DNA of 64,000 bases from JAPOUP01 sp965203605 (GTDB taxonomy: Bacteria; Pseudomonadota; Alphaproteobacteria; Rhodobacterales; Rhodobacteraceae): the NCBI GenBank assembly GCA_965203605.1, contig OZ241902.1, positions 4,960,001-5,024,000 on the forward strand, in the 5' to 3' direction. Position 1 is the first letter of the stretch, and each line of letters begins with the position of its first letter. Made by a program: the position numbers and the translations under genes. Shown here in pieces: positions 35,751 to 44,522 of this stretch. The notes under the pieces are model-generated. The model worked only from the letters and a program-made list of their open reading frames with translations, had not been told where the DNA came from and did not search any database.

Positions 35751-36634
35751 GCGAACAACTGTTCCGAAGTGATGACCAATTCGACAAGCCGATTGTGATG
35801 ACCGCTCTTCATGGACAGGGCCACGGCGCAGAAACCGTGCTTATGCACCAATTCAACGATCTCCGGGGCAGCGTCATAGGTCATGAGGAAATTCGACCCA
35901 TGGTCCGCCAGCATCCCGAACAGCGCAGCGTGATCAATGCTGGAATGTTCGTATAGCCGAGCCCCGGCCATCTTCCCGCCCGCCGCCGTGTATGGCGGGT
36001 CAATGAAGACCGCCGCGTTACTGCCCCATCCCCGCAGCAGGATCGGCAACAGCTTCATGCCGTCACCCTCCGCGAAGGCAAGACGGTCAGAATATTCCTG
36101 AATCGCTGCAAGGCGACTTGCGAGGGTTTCGGGATACCAACGCGAGCGAAGGCCCCTGCCATTTTCGCCTGTCTTGCAAAAGGATGCCCCGTTAGCCAAG
36201 ACTCCGCCACGCCGGGTTCTGTTCAGGACAAGTGTCCTGAAGCCGTGTTCGACAACACTTCCGGGCGGCGACTTCTCGATTTCCCGCAGGCGATCCAAAG
36301 TCGGATCGAACTTGCCTATCCATTCCTGAAGAGTGGCACCACTTTCAAGTACGGAACGCCAGAACGCTGCCACGTCTCTGTCGATCTCGACCATGATTGC
36401 CGACTCTGCCAAATCCTCCATGACGGCGGTCAGCGAGACGACTGCGCCGCCCGCGAACGGCTCAATCAGGATCTCAGGTTTGGTGTGCCGCAACCATTCA
36501 CGGATGTGCGGTATCAGCCACGTCTTTCCACCGGGATAGCGAAGCGGGCTGCGTTGCGGAACGGTGGCGACATTGACAACGGGAACGCGAGAGGTCGGGA
36601 AATCTGTACGGGCAATGGTGGACCGATTCGTCAT
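35747..36634 (-). CDS. D12-class N6-adenine DNA methyltransferase (Dam type)
   Basis: A 295-residue Dam-like methylase. The SAM-binding start is SPLRYPGGKTWLIPHIREWL, the FxGG-type motif is EPFAGGAVVSLTAVM, and the catalytic motif is DPPY in VFIDPPYTAAGG. The ATG at 36634 has GGAG eight bases upstream. An in-frame GTG at 36730 would add 32 residues. It partners the NotI-like nuclease, whose start overlaps its stop. It looks intact, so the cell may still methylate sites that it no longer cuts. Confidence 0.9.
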   Translation of the reverse strand: MTNRSTIARTDFPTSRVPVVNVATVPQRSPLRYPGGKTWLIPHIREWLRHTKPEILIEPFAGGAVVSLTAVMEDLAESAIMVEIDRDVAAFWRSVLESGATLQEWIGKFDPTLDRLREIEKSPPGSVVEHGFRTLVLNRTRRGGVLANGASFCKTGENGRGLRSRWYPETLASRLAAIQEYSDRLAFAEGDGMKLLPILLRGWGSNAAVFIDPPYTAAGGKMAGARLYEHSSIDHAALFGMLADHGSNFLMTYDAAPEIVELVHKHGFCAVALSMKSGHHNRLVELVITSEQLFA

Positions 36635-36979
36635 GACCTTGCTCCGCTTGCCAATCTGTTGTCGGCGGTCAAATGGCCGTAGGTGGATGTAGTCCAATCC
36701 GGTTGGCGTTTGTGAGTCCCTCTGACCCACGTCCTTATCCTCGCTACATCTCCGTTGCGTGAAAGCGCGACGGTGACTGGCTCATCTGTGGTTCCCAAAC
36801 ATGCCGCAGCGCTAGGCCAGCAAATCCGAGTTGCGGCAATAAACCAAGTTGGGCTACGCCTACCCTTTTCCGGTTGCTTGATAGGGGCCCGGAGACCGCG
36901 CTTTGCGTACGGCCCTGAAACAATTGGCCGGTCCCGGCAAAGGGGGGAGCTAAATCACAATTGATCCATTCGCTGACTT

Positions 36980-37295
36980 TGTCGATGGAGGAGTTGGAAC
37001 CATTCCTTCGCATTGGTGCCTTTGTTGGGTTTAGACCTATCCGGAGCGAAGAGTGAATGGATGAGATCCGTTTCGGGAATGCCGTGTTCCGCCATGTTCC
37101 GCCGCGTCCCGAAGTGATGTCGAGACCGTGAGCTTTCCGTTCGAGCGGATGGCTTTCGAAGATGGTGCCGCCGCGGCCATTGACTGGATCGAAAACGGTG
37201 TCATCAGGCTCGGTGAATGCGAGAACATGGCATTCGACGAAACTTGGCCAAAACGCCGCCAAATATGGGGCTATTGAATTGAGTGGGTGGGCGCG
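36980..37295 (-). pseudogene. DNA methyltransferase fragment
   Basis: A readable piece is LTRAHPLNSIAPYLAAFWPS, then LAFTEPDDTVFDPVNGRGG and RKAHGLDI. It resembles the 'target region, then VLDPFxGxGTT, then GID' core of N4/N6 DNA methylases, with the DPF(S/C)G(R/S)G site altered to DPVNGRGG. Just downstream the sequence continues out of frame (AEHGGTRHSRNGSHPFTL). No start or catalytic motif IV is present. The leftover is non-functional. Bases 36744-36980 beside it hold nothing that I can assign. Confidence 0.5.
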
Positions 37296-37297
37296 TG

Positions 37298-37525
37298 TCA
37301 AGTCATCAGCCCAATAGCACTTCCAGCTTGGTTGCTCCATCCGAAGAGGTCGTCGAGTTTCTCGATGGCGGCGTTCATCGATGGCTTTGGGTTTCGCAAT
37401 CCCTCGATACACCAGTGCACAATCCTTAGTCGGTCGATAATCACACCCATCTCCCCCTCGTTCGCCAGATAGAATCCGTGGCGAGCCTCTTCGGTGGTCA
37501 GGGAATGGCTGTTCTCCTTGTCCAT
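37298..37525 (-). CDS. Small hypothetical protein
   Basis: A 75-residue frame starting MDKENSHSLTTEEARHGFYL and ending LFGWSNQAGSAIGLMT. It has protein-like composition and an amphipathic helix-rich pattern but no domain that I recognise. The open frame continues upstream in GNGALPALLTPFPLY-type sequence, so the piece could be the C-terminus of a longer decayed gene. It lies between the methylase fragment and an IS30-like end (37658-37685). Low confidence that it is expressed. Confidence 0.35.
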   Translation of the reverse strand: MDKENSHSLTTEEARHGFYLANEGEMGVIIDRLRIVHWCIEGLRNPKPSMNAAIEKLDDLFGWSNQAGSAIGLMT

Positions 37526-37657
37526 ATAGAGCGGGAAAGGCGTGAGCAACGCAGGAAGCGCCCCATTCCACCCTGAAGCGCAACGCAAGTTGAGCCGCAA
37601 AACCGCTCTCCGGTCATCCGACCCGTCCGCGGTGCGCCCGCGATCCAGAAATGGCTG

Positions 37658-37685
37658 GTGTTGCACTTCGGAATGGAGTTTGGCT
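37658..37685. repeat. Solo IS30-like terminal sequence
   Basis: GGTGTTGCACTTCGGAATGG and the following bases match the ends at 39852-39878, 40203-40230, 21354-21381 and 53061-53087. No transposase sequence is attached here. Confidence 0.55.
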
Positions 37686-37708
37686 TCGGAAGCCATGATT
37701 AGACGAGA

Positions 37709-39745
37709 TCAGAGCGCCAATGCCAAACGCATTCCCTGATCAATGGCACGTTTGGCATCGAGCTCCTTCGCCACGTCCGCCCCTCCGATCACATGCGCCG
37801 CTACCCCTTTGGCGGTAAGCTCCCCTGCAAGCGACCGTTCGGAATCCTGACCAGCGCAGATCACCACTGTATCGGCTTCGATCACTCCAGGGTTTTCGCG
37901 TGCCTCGCCGAAACTGATGTGCAGCCCGTCGACTCCAATCCGTTCATAATTCACCCCGCCGATCATCTTCACGCCTTTCATTTTCAGTGCGGGGCGATGG
38001 ATCCATCCGGTCGTCTTTCCGAGACCCTTGCCCAGCGCCGTTGCCTTCCTTTGCAGCAGGGTCACCCGACGTGATGGCACCTCGGGCTGCGGACCCTCCG
38101 GCGCAAGACCCCCGGGCGTCAGTGATGGATCGCCCACACCCCATTCCTTTCGCCATAACGCAAGGTTTTCGGTCGGACTCTCGCCATCCTGCAGAAGGAA
38201 CTCCGCCACATCAAAGCCGATACCTCCCGCACCAATGATCGCCACACGTCGACCGACTGTCGCTCCACCAAGCAGTACATCCCGATATCCCAGGACATGC
38301 GGCTGATGCTGGCCCCGAATTTCAGGGTCGCGTGGAGAGACGCCAGTGGCGATGACGACCTCGTCGAATCCATCAAGCATCCGCACATCCGCAACAACAT
38401 CCAGTCGCAGGTCGATACCTGCCGACCTCACGCTGACCTCGTACCAATTGACGAGCCCGCGGAACTCCTCCTTGCCGGGAATCCTGTGCGCCATGTTGAG
38501 CTGACCGCCAATCCGATCATCCCGCTCAAAAAGTGTGACCGAATGCCCACGCTCGGACGCGGTCAGCGCAGCCGAAAGTCCGGCCGGTCCAGCGCCAACG
38601 ACAGCAATCCGTTTGGGCGATCCGGTCCGCCCGACAATCAGTTCTGTCTCGAAGCAGGCGCGCGGATTGACAAGACAGGAACTGGTCTCGCCGGTGAAAA
38701 TATGATCCAGGCAGGCCTGGTTGCAGGCGATGCAGGGAGCGATCGTCTCCGCTTTGCCGCGGGCGGCCTTTGCCACAAAATCTGCGTCCGCCAGGAAGGG
38801 TCGGGCCATCGAGACCAGGTCGGCGCAACCATCGGCAAGCACCGCTTCAGCCACCTCTGGCGTATTGATGCGGTTCGAGGCAACGACCGGAATCGAGACC
38901 TCGCCCATCAGCTTCTTCGTGACCCATGTAAAGGCACGGCGCGGAACCGACGTCGCTATGGTTGGGATTCGGGCTTCATGCCAGCCAATCCCGGTATTGA
39001 TTATCGTGGCACCTGCGCACTCGACAGCACGGGCCAGTGTCACGACCTCATCCCATCTTGATCCTTCGGGAACGAGATCAATCATGGAAAGGCGATAAAT
39101 CAAGATGAATCGCTTGCCCACCGCCCGGCGCACGCGTCTGACAACCTCAGTCGGCAACCGCATCCGGTTGTCATACGATCCGCCCCAGCGATCGGTTCGC
39201 CTATTGGTGCGGGTGACCAGGAACTGGTTGAGGAAGTAACCCTCGGAACCCATGATTTCCACACCGTCATACCCTGCTTCAAGCGCACGCTCGGCAGCAG
39301 TCGCAATATCGGCGATCTGCTTTTCTATACCGTCCTCATCCAGTTCCCTTGGCGAAAAGGGTGAGATAGGCGATTTCAGCGGACTCGGTCCAACACAGTC
39401 ATCCGAGTATGCGTAACGACCTGCATGCAGAATCTGCATCGCAATCCTGCCGTCCTCGGCATGGACGCGGTCCGTAACAATCCGATGGTTGGCGATATCC
39501 CTGTCCGTGTACAGCCCGGCGGCATCCGGAAACACACCTCCCTCCCGGTTGGGTGCCATGCCGCCGGTCACTATGAGTCCGACACCACCGGATGCTCGTT
39601 CCGCATAGAAGGCGGCGACCCTGTTCCAGTCGCCGGTTTCCTCGAGTCCTGTGTGCATCGATCCCATGAGGACCCGGTTCCTGAGCGTCGTGAAGCCCAG
39701 ATCCAGCGGCGCGAGCAGATGAGGATAGAACGTCATGCCGGTCAA
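37709..39745 (-). CDS. fadH: 2,4-dienoyl-CoA reductase (FMN, FAD, 4Fe-4S)
   Basis: A 678-residue NADPH-dependent flavoenzyme that removes double bonds in beta-oxidation of unsaturated fatty acids. The N-terminal TIM barrel is of the Old Yellow Enzyme type (LAPLDLGFTTLRNRVLMGSM, GYDGVEIMGSEGYFLNQFL). The iron-sulfur ligands are in CIACNQACLDHIF plus the later CLVNPRA. FAD binding is in IAVVGAGPAGLSAALTA, and NAD(P)H binding is in RVAIIGAGGIGFDVAEFLL. Length equals that of the family. The gene is intact although its surroundings are full of debris. Confidence 0.93.
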   Translation of the reverse strand: MTGMTFYPHLLAPLDLGFTTLRNRVLMGSMHTGLEETGDWNRVAAFYAERASGGVGLIVTGGMAPNREGGVFPDAAGLYTDRDIANHRIVTDRVHAEDGRIAMQILHAGRYAYSDDCVGPSPLKSPISPFSPRELDEDGIEKQIADIATAAERALEAGYDGVEIMGSEGYFLNQFLVTRTNRRTDRWGGSYDNRMRLPTEVVRRVRRAVGKRFILIYRLSMIDLVPEGSRWDEVVTLARAVECAGATIINTGIGWHEARIPTIATSVPRRAFTWVTKKLMGEVSIPVVASNRINTPEVAEAVLADGCADLVSMARPFLADADFVAKAARGKAETIAPCIACNQACLDHIFTGETSSCLVNPRACFETELIVGRTGSPKRIAVVGAGPAGLSAALTASERGHSVTLFERDDRIGGQLNMAHRIPGKEEFRGLVNWYEVSVRSAGIDLRLDVVADVRMLDGFDEVVIATGVSPRDPEIRGQHQPHVLGYRDVLLGGATVGRRVAIIGAGGIGFDVAEFLLQDGESPTENLALWRKEWGVGDPSLTPGGLAPEGPQPEVPSRRVTLLQRKATALGKGLGKTTGWIHRPALKMKGVKMIGGVNYERIGVDGLHISFGEARENPGVIEADTVVICAGQDSERSLAGELTAKGVAAHVIGGADVAKELDAKRAIDQGMRLALAL

Positions 39746-39851
39746 CTCCCAATGGGCACAGAATGCACAGCGCTTGAGATGTCAGATCATTGAAGGATAG
39801 CCGATCATGCCGGAAGCCACCGTTGACCTGGTTGTTTCGGGAATTATAAAG

Positions 39852-40230
39852 CCCCATTCCAGTCCGAAGTGCAACACCAGTGGCGGTGGTGACCGGTTTT
39901 GCTGCCGCATGATGTTGCGGATCGGCCAGGAAGCGGCGACAGTCCCAGCGACGACGCATAGGAGACTGCCATGCCCGAGGGCTACCGCCACCTGACCCAT
40001 GGGGAAAGATGCCGGATCGGCGCCCGGACGGACGCGACCCGCCTCGGCGGAGGCGTTGCGCTGCCCTGAAAGCCCGGATATTCTCCATCCAGACGGGACC
40101 AGAGCCGTCCCGGAACCGGATCCTCCGCTCCCCGGGGGCCGCGGACCCCGCCTTCCGGCCATCTGCGCAGCGAGGGCTCCGCCATCGCCGCGCAGATGGT
40201 CCGGTGTTGCACTTCGGACTGGAAGTGAGG
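39852..40230 (+). mobile_element. Internally deleted IS30-family element
   Basis: Two near-perfect inverted ends, 39852-39878 and 40203-40230, share CAGTCCGAAGTGCAACACC and its complement. Between them the N-terminus of an IS30-type transposase is legible near 39971 (MPEGYRHLTHGERCRIGART), followed by disrupted sequence and immediately the other end. About 380 bases remain of an element usually over 1 kb. It is a decayed copy that defines the terminal sequence found alone elsewhere in the window. Confidence 0.72.
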
Positions 40231-40331
40231 CCTTGTTCTCGGCGCTGCCATGCGTGAACTCGCCCGCAGCGCCTTGATTGCACCGTAAGCGTTGCTTAGA
40301 CTGGGTTGCCGGAAGAACGGAGGACGGGGGC

Positions 40332-40562
40332 ATGGCGATCATCACGATTCGCAATCTCGGCGACGAGGTGAAGACGCGTCGACGCGTGCGGGCGGCCGAG
40401 CACCAGCGCTCCATGGAAGAGGAAGCGCAGCCGATCCTGTGCGAGGCTTTCGATCACGGGCGGAACACGAGGAACCTCGCGGAGATTGCCCGCTCGCATT
40501 TTGGGCCGGAAAACGGGGTGGACCTGGAACTGCCACCGCGCGAACCGCCGTCCTTCGATTGA
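40332..40562 (+). CDS. FitA-like ribbon-helix-helix antitoxin
   Basis: A 76-residue antitoxin for a PIN-domain RNase. The DNA-binding beta strand and helices are in MAIITIRNLGDEVKTRRRVR and AAEHQRSMEEEAQPILCEAF, the FitA/VapB pattern. The acidic and proline-rich C-terminus would wrap the toxin. Start ATG 40332 follows GGAGGACGGGGGC. It lies 10 bases ahead of the toxin gene, which is broken, so the antitoxin is now an orphan. Confidence 0.85.
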   Translation: MAIITIRNLGDEVKTRRRVRAAEHQRSMEEEAQPILCEAFDHGRNTRNLAEIARSHFGPENGVDLELPPREPPSFD

Positions 40563-40572
40563 CAGTGGCACC

Positions 40573-40888
40573 ATGCCCCTGCCGGTCGACACGAACGTGG
40601 TGTCCGAGTTGATCCGCCGGTCGCCCGATCCGGCGGTGCCAGGCTGGGTCGCCGAACACGCGCTGCACGAGTTTTTCTTCTCCGCCGTCTGCGAGGCGGA
40701 GCTGCGCCACGGCGCCGCGATCCTGACGGCGGATAGCGAGCGCATGCTGGTCGAGGCATTCGAAGACCGCGTTCTGCCCGTCGATCGCGGCGGTCGGCCG
40801 GTCCCGAGGCATGATCCGACGACGTGCGACTTCAGGCGACTTGGAGGACACCGGCATCGAGGTGGTCGATCCGTGGACGGCTGCATGA
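40573..40888 (+). pseudogene. FitB/VapC-like PIN toxin, deleted and frameshifted
   Basis: The start reads MPLPVDTNVVSELIRRSPDP with the first PIN-domain Asp, then FFFSAVCEAELRHGAAIL. After RVLPVD the middle of the domain is missing. The last strand appears only in another frame near 40850-40888 as DLEDTGIEVVDPWTAA with its stop. Family length is about 140 residues. The internal loss removes catalytic acidic residues, so the RNase should be inactive. The end touches the next remnant by an ATGA overlap. Confidence 0.8.
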
Positions 40889-41415
40889 GCGGGACGACGG
40901 AAGCCTTCGCACGGTTCAAGATCGACACCCCGCTCGGGGACGCGGGCTGGAACCTGACCGAAGGTACGGGCGTGCTGTTCGAACATGTCTTGCCTGACGG
41001 CATCCAGGCCGACCACATGCTCTGCGACCGGCAGGGTCGGCCCATGGCAGCGCTGAAGGTGAAGCGGGTGGGCACCGATCCGATCGTGGCGCAGGAACAA
41101 GGCAGTCACTACGCCGAACAGCTCGGCGTGCCGTTCGTGTTCCTGTCGAACGGCGAGGATGTCTGGTTCCTAGACCGCGGGACCGACGCCCATGCCCGCC
41201 GGATCGCCGGTTTCCATGCACGGGACGACCTGGGACGGCGCATCCCCGTGCGCCGGAGCCTCCGCGACCTGTCGACGGTCCCCATCGACCGCCGGATCGT
41301 CGACCGTGACTACCGAATCGCATGCATCGAGGCGCTGTCTGCCGAGGTCATGCGGGGAAGGCGCAGGCTGCTGGTCGAGATGGCGACGGGGACCGGCAGG
41401 ACGCGCATGGCGCCG
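40885..41415 (+). pseudogene. hsdR: Type I restriction HsdR, N-terminal fragment
   Basis: It starts MSGTTEAFARFKIDTPLGDA and shows the HsdR N-terminal nuclease-like domain (VLPDGIQADHMLCDRQGRP, then HYAEQLGVPFVFLSNGEDVW). After RRIVDRDYRIACIEALSAEV the helicase begins (LLVEMATGTGRTRM, a Walker A lookalike with Lys changed to Arg). There it is joined to a different gene. More than two thirds of HsdR (helicase and C-terminus) is missing. The order R-M-S suggests one large internal deletion. Confidence 0.8.
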
Positions 41416-41429
41416 GCAGGACTGCGACC

Positions 41430-41695
41430 CGGACGCCGGCTGGGCCGAGAACCGGTGGTTCGCGTAAGTCGACGACATCCGCGCCGCCGGCTTCGACCTG
41501 AGCGCCAACCGGCACCGGCCGCTGAGCCGGGCGAAGGTCGAGCACCGCGACCCGTTGGAGATACTCGAGGAACCGGCGGGCATCGAGACGCAGGTACAGG
41601 GCGAGGTCGACGAACTGGCCGAGGCGGTGCGGAAGGCCATGTCGGAATCACTGCGTATCATGTTTTTCGCCTCCGCGAAATCGCCAACGTCGTAG
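41430..41695 (+). pseudogene. hsdM: Type I methylase HsdM, C-terminal fragment
   Basis: Directly after the HsdR piece, but in another frame, the sequence reads AENRWFA, a TAA, then VDDIRAAGFDLSANRHRPLS and EVDELAEAVRKAMSESLR. This is the usual end of an HsdM chain. The catalytic part (NPPF/Y and SAM motifs) is absent. It ends at 41695, overlapping the HsdS remnant. Confidence 0.65.
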
Positions 41696-42817
41696 CCGGG
41701 GATCCTGCACCTCAGGAACCGGGCACCTTCGCACCCGATGGCCCATTGTCTGTAAGGATGCAAGATGTCGGGCTGAATCACGGCAACCCGGATATGGCCT
41801 ATTCTACGGATCGCCTTTCCCCGGATTGGTTGGCAGGGAACCGCCTCCGGCTTTTTCCCAAGCACAGCACCCTGATCCCGAAGAGCGGTGCTTCCGTTAA
41901 CCTGAACCATCGCGCCAAACTCGCCACCGATGCCCATGTGGTAAGCCACCTCGCCGTGGTAATGCTTGACAAGAGCGGGATTGACCCAGATCACTTGTTC
42001 TGGTGGTCGGTCCATTACGACCCGCTTGCTCAGGCCCAAGTTGCGAGTCTGCCCTCCCTTAAGCTCCCAATGCTGAAGGAGGCAAGGGTCCCCCTCCCGC
42101 CGCTTTCCGAGCAGCGGCGGATCGTCGGCATCCTGAACCGGGCGGCAGAGACCGTGCGGCCGCGGGCGCAGACGCCGGAACTGATGCGGGAGTTCATCCC
42201 CGCGCCGTTCGTTAAGATGTTCGGCGATCCCGCCGCCAACCCGCTGGCGTTGCCTGGACAGAAAGCTGGAGAAGTGGGCATCGAATCTGAGCACCGAGAT
42301 CCTGCAGGAAATCCTGTCGAAAAGTTTCGGTATGTGGATATTTCCGGAGTTGACTGCGTCAGAAGGGAAATCAACGCAGTTCGCTCAATTCTTGGAGCGA
42401 AAGCTCCGAGTCGTGCCCGAAAGGATATCCGAGCTGATGATGTTCTCCTGTCCTCATTAAGGCCAGACCTGAACGCAGCCGCAATCGTTCCAGATCAACT
42501 GGATGGGTGGAATCGCATCTACGGGACTTTGTGTCTTGCGGCCCAATCGCAAAGCCCCCCATCTGTTTTCGTACGTCACATCTACCCATTTCATCGGAAC
42601 CCTGGTCTCAAAGGCATGGGGCGCAAATTATCCAGCCGTGTCCGAGAAGGGCATTGGGGAAATACGGATTCCTTTGTCGCCACTTCACATGCAAAGCCGA
42701 TTTTCGGAAATTGCCGAGGCAGCACAAGGTGCGGTCGCGAGCGCAGAGCTTGGCAGCCAAGCCTCCGCATCACTGAGTCACTCGCTCATGTCGAACCTTT
42801 TGGATAAGTCGACATGA
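41655..42817 (+). pseudogene. hsdS: Type I specificity subunit HsdS, frameshifted
   Basis: The first target-recognition domain is readable (REIANVVAGDPAPQEPGTFA, then VVMLDKSGIDPDHLFWW), followed by the conserved spacer helix start PLPPLSEQRRIVGILNRAAE. The second recognition domain begins near 42330 (FRYVDISGVDCVRREI, DDVLLSSLRPDLNAAAIV). At about 42503 the frame changes, and the rest runs GGIASTGLCVLRPN and GEIRIPLSPLHMQSRFSEI to the stop at 42817. Without HsdM and HsdR the system is dead. Confidence 0.82.
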
Positions 42818-42862
42818 CCGACATTACGTTGATCCGACCGCGATCCGTCAAGGGGACATGCG

Positions 42863-43456
42863 ATGCCAACAGTCAAACTTGAACGAATTATGGAGTCAGG
42901 TATCTTCGAATGGCCATGGGCTTCCACGCAGGGGTTGCTGGTTATTCGTGGAGCTGCTGGCGGCGGTGGCGGTGGCGGTGGATCGTTCTGCATCGATGGC
43001 TTGACGATTTATGGTGCGGGCGGCGGCGGCGGCGGCGCTGGCGGCGACTCAACAAGCGTCAAGCGCAGGCAGGAAGTCTGGCAGGCGGGCGGCGGCAATG
43101 GGGGTGCTGGCGGCGGCGGCGGGAGTCTTGATGAAGGCAAACCTGTCGCAGGCACACAGGGGGTCGGATGTCTCCACAGCGACGGTGGCGATGGAGGACA
43201 GGGCGGGGAAGCGCTTGCTGCCGATGGCCGCCTTCGGTCCAAAGGTGGCGATGGCGGAAAGGGCTTCCCCGGGGAAACGCTCATTGTCGAGTTTGACGAC
43301 CTGTCTATCGGCGACCGTTTCGAAGTAACTATCGGTACTGGCGGTGATGGCGGCGATGGCGGCCAAGGCTACGAGATAGGTGCCGCTGGTGGAAAGGGGG
43401 TGCGTGGGTCAGTGCTCTTTGTTCCCCTGCTGGAAGCCGCTCCGGGAGAAGAATGA
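42863..43456 (+). CDS. Glycine-rich protein, first gene of a coupled three-gene cassette
   Basis: A 197-residue protein with many Gly runs, including AAGGGGGGGGSF and GAGGGGGGAGG. GGDGGDGGQG-type repeats appear toward the end, framed by a non-repetitive N-terminus (MPTVKLERIMESGIFEWPWA) and a C-terminus ending VRGSVLFVPLLEAAPGEE. Such stretches are known to pack as polyglycine helices in some phage adhesins and receptor domains, but I cannot assign a function. GGGGA precedes the ATG. Its stop overlaps the next start (ATGA). There is no signal peptide, so it is probably cytoplasmic unless exported by another route. Confidence 0.75.
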   Translation: MPTVKLERIMESGIFEWPWASTQGLLVIRGAAGGGGGGGGSFCIDGLTIYGAGGGGGGAGGDSTSVKRRQEVWQAGGGNGGAGGGGGSLDEGKPVAGTQGVGCLHSDGGDGGQGGEALAADGRLRSKGGDGGKGFPGETLIVEFDDLSIGDRFEVTIGTGGDGGDGGQGYEIGAAGGKGVRGSVLFVPLLEAAPGEE

Positions 43457-44064
43457 TGGCGACCGAACATGCAAAGGCCGGACAGGCTGGGAGGCTGGGT
43501 AGCCTGGCAAGCGCCGTACCCTTGGCGACCCTTGGCATCCATGGAGGTGGATCTGTTGAGATCGACGATGGCGATTACCCTCCAAGGGTTAAATGGCATC
43601 CAATACGGTCTGTCAGGGAATCTCGGCCCAATGCGTCTGTGTATGACGAGTCAGAGGCAAGTCCCGGTATCGTCGATTTCACGGAGAGGGCATGCAAGGC
43701 GCAGAGGAATTTTGTGTCCTCCTACCGATCGCGCATAGAATACCTGCGAAGCGAGGCTACCCATGATGGCTATCCACTAAACAAGGACTCCGAAGCGGAC
43801 TTTTGGCAATTTGTTCGTTTGGCCTCCAGCATCCGAAGGGCCGGTCTGGTGCTGATGGACAACGGCAATCTCCGCGCGGTCTGGAAGGACAGTCAGGGCT
43901 CCCGCATTGGATTGCAGTTTCTTGGCGACGGAATGGCACAATATGTGATGTTCGGGCGAAACGGATCCGAGCGGCAGAGATCACGCGTTTCCGGGCGCGC
44001 TTCCCTTGGGGCTGTATTGCGACAGATCGAGGTCTTCGATCTGGGCGAACTGTTCTACAAATGA
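43453..44064 (+). CDS. Uncharacterised protein, second gene of the cassette
   Basis: A 203-residue soluble protein that I do not recognise. Features that can be seen: an N-terminal Ala/Gly-rich stretch (MMATEHAKAGQAGRLGSLAS), a basic PPRVKWHPIRSVRESRP, a central helix-rich part with SYRSRIEYLRSEATHDGYPL and DFWQFVRLASSIRRAGLVL, and a C-terminal beta-rich part (NLRAVWKDSQGSRIGLQFLG, then RNGSERQRSRVSG). No transmembrane segment or catalytic signature. It is coupled to both neighbours by 4-base ATGA overlaps, which argues for a complex in fixed stoichiometry. ATG 43456 is an alternative start. Confidence 0.75.
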   Translation: MMATEHAKAGQAGRLGSLASAVPLATLGIHGGGSVEIDDGDYPPRVKWHPIRSVRESRPNASVYDESEASPGIVDFTERACKAQRNFVSSYRSRIEYLRSEATHDGYPLNKDSEADFWQFVRLASSIRRAGLVLMDNGNLRAVWKDSQGSRIGLQFLGDGMAQYVMFGRNGSERQRSRVSGRASLGAVLRQIEVFDLGELFYK

Positions 44065-44522
44065 AGGGCAATGATCTGCCTGCGGACGACCATGTCGTCC
44101 GCTACGTCAAGCCGAGCATGATCCTGGAGGATGGGGTCGTGGACGGTTCGGATTTCCGTGTGCGTGCGGTCAGACAGGACGAAGCCGGCTTGTCTGTCAA
44201 CTGGCTTGAGGCTTTTCCGGGAAAGAAAGAGCATCGCCTGAACGAAGTGCGACGCCTGTTCCGCCTTCGCGTAAGGCCAAACGGGCGATTCGCGGAACTC
44301 AATGTCGATACGATCCTGGGGGTAGTATCAGAAGAACTCGATACACTGCGTATTGTCCATGACCCGCTTGAGGCCGAAGACGGTTTCGAAGCGGACCCCT
44401 CGCATGCTGAAATCATTGGTCTGCCGCCGGGCGACTCAGATCAGGCCTCGTTGGTGGGCGATCTGATTGCGGAGTGTATCGTCGCCATGCATCCGGCAAT
44501 TTATGGGAATTATATGCGATAG
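44061..44522 (+). CDS. Uncharacterised protein, third gene of the cassette
   Basis: A 153-residue acidic soluble protein with no domain that I recognise. It starts MKGNDLPADDHVVRYVKPSM and has beta-strand-like segments (GSDFRVRAVRQDEAGLSVNW). The C-terminal half contains IVHDPLEAEDGFEADPSHAE and IIGLPPGDSDQASLVGDLIA, rich in acidic residues and with two His. The ATG overlaps the stop of the second gene. The frame is open upstream, but those codons overlap the second gene. Small acidic partners in such cassettes may be immunity or adaptor proteins. That is speculation. Confidence 0.75.
   Translation: MKGNDLPADDHVVRYVKPSMILEDGVVDGSDFRVRAVRQDEAGLSVNWLEAFPGKKEHRLNEVRRLFRLRVRPNGRFAELNVDTILGVVSEELDTLRIVHDPLEAEDGFEADPSHAEIIGLPPGDSDQASLVGDLIAECIVAMHPAIYGNYMR

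Noticed and set aside
42960..43400. Repetitive GGT/GGC codons as a microsatellite or CRISPR-like array
   Set aside because: The repeats are irregular in length, keep one reading frame and encode a Gly-rich protein with non-repetitive ends.
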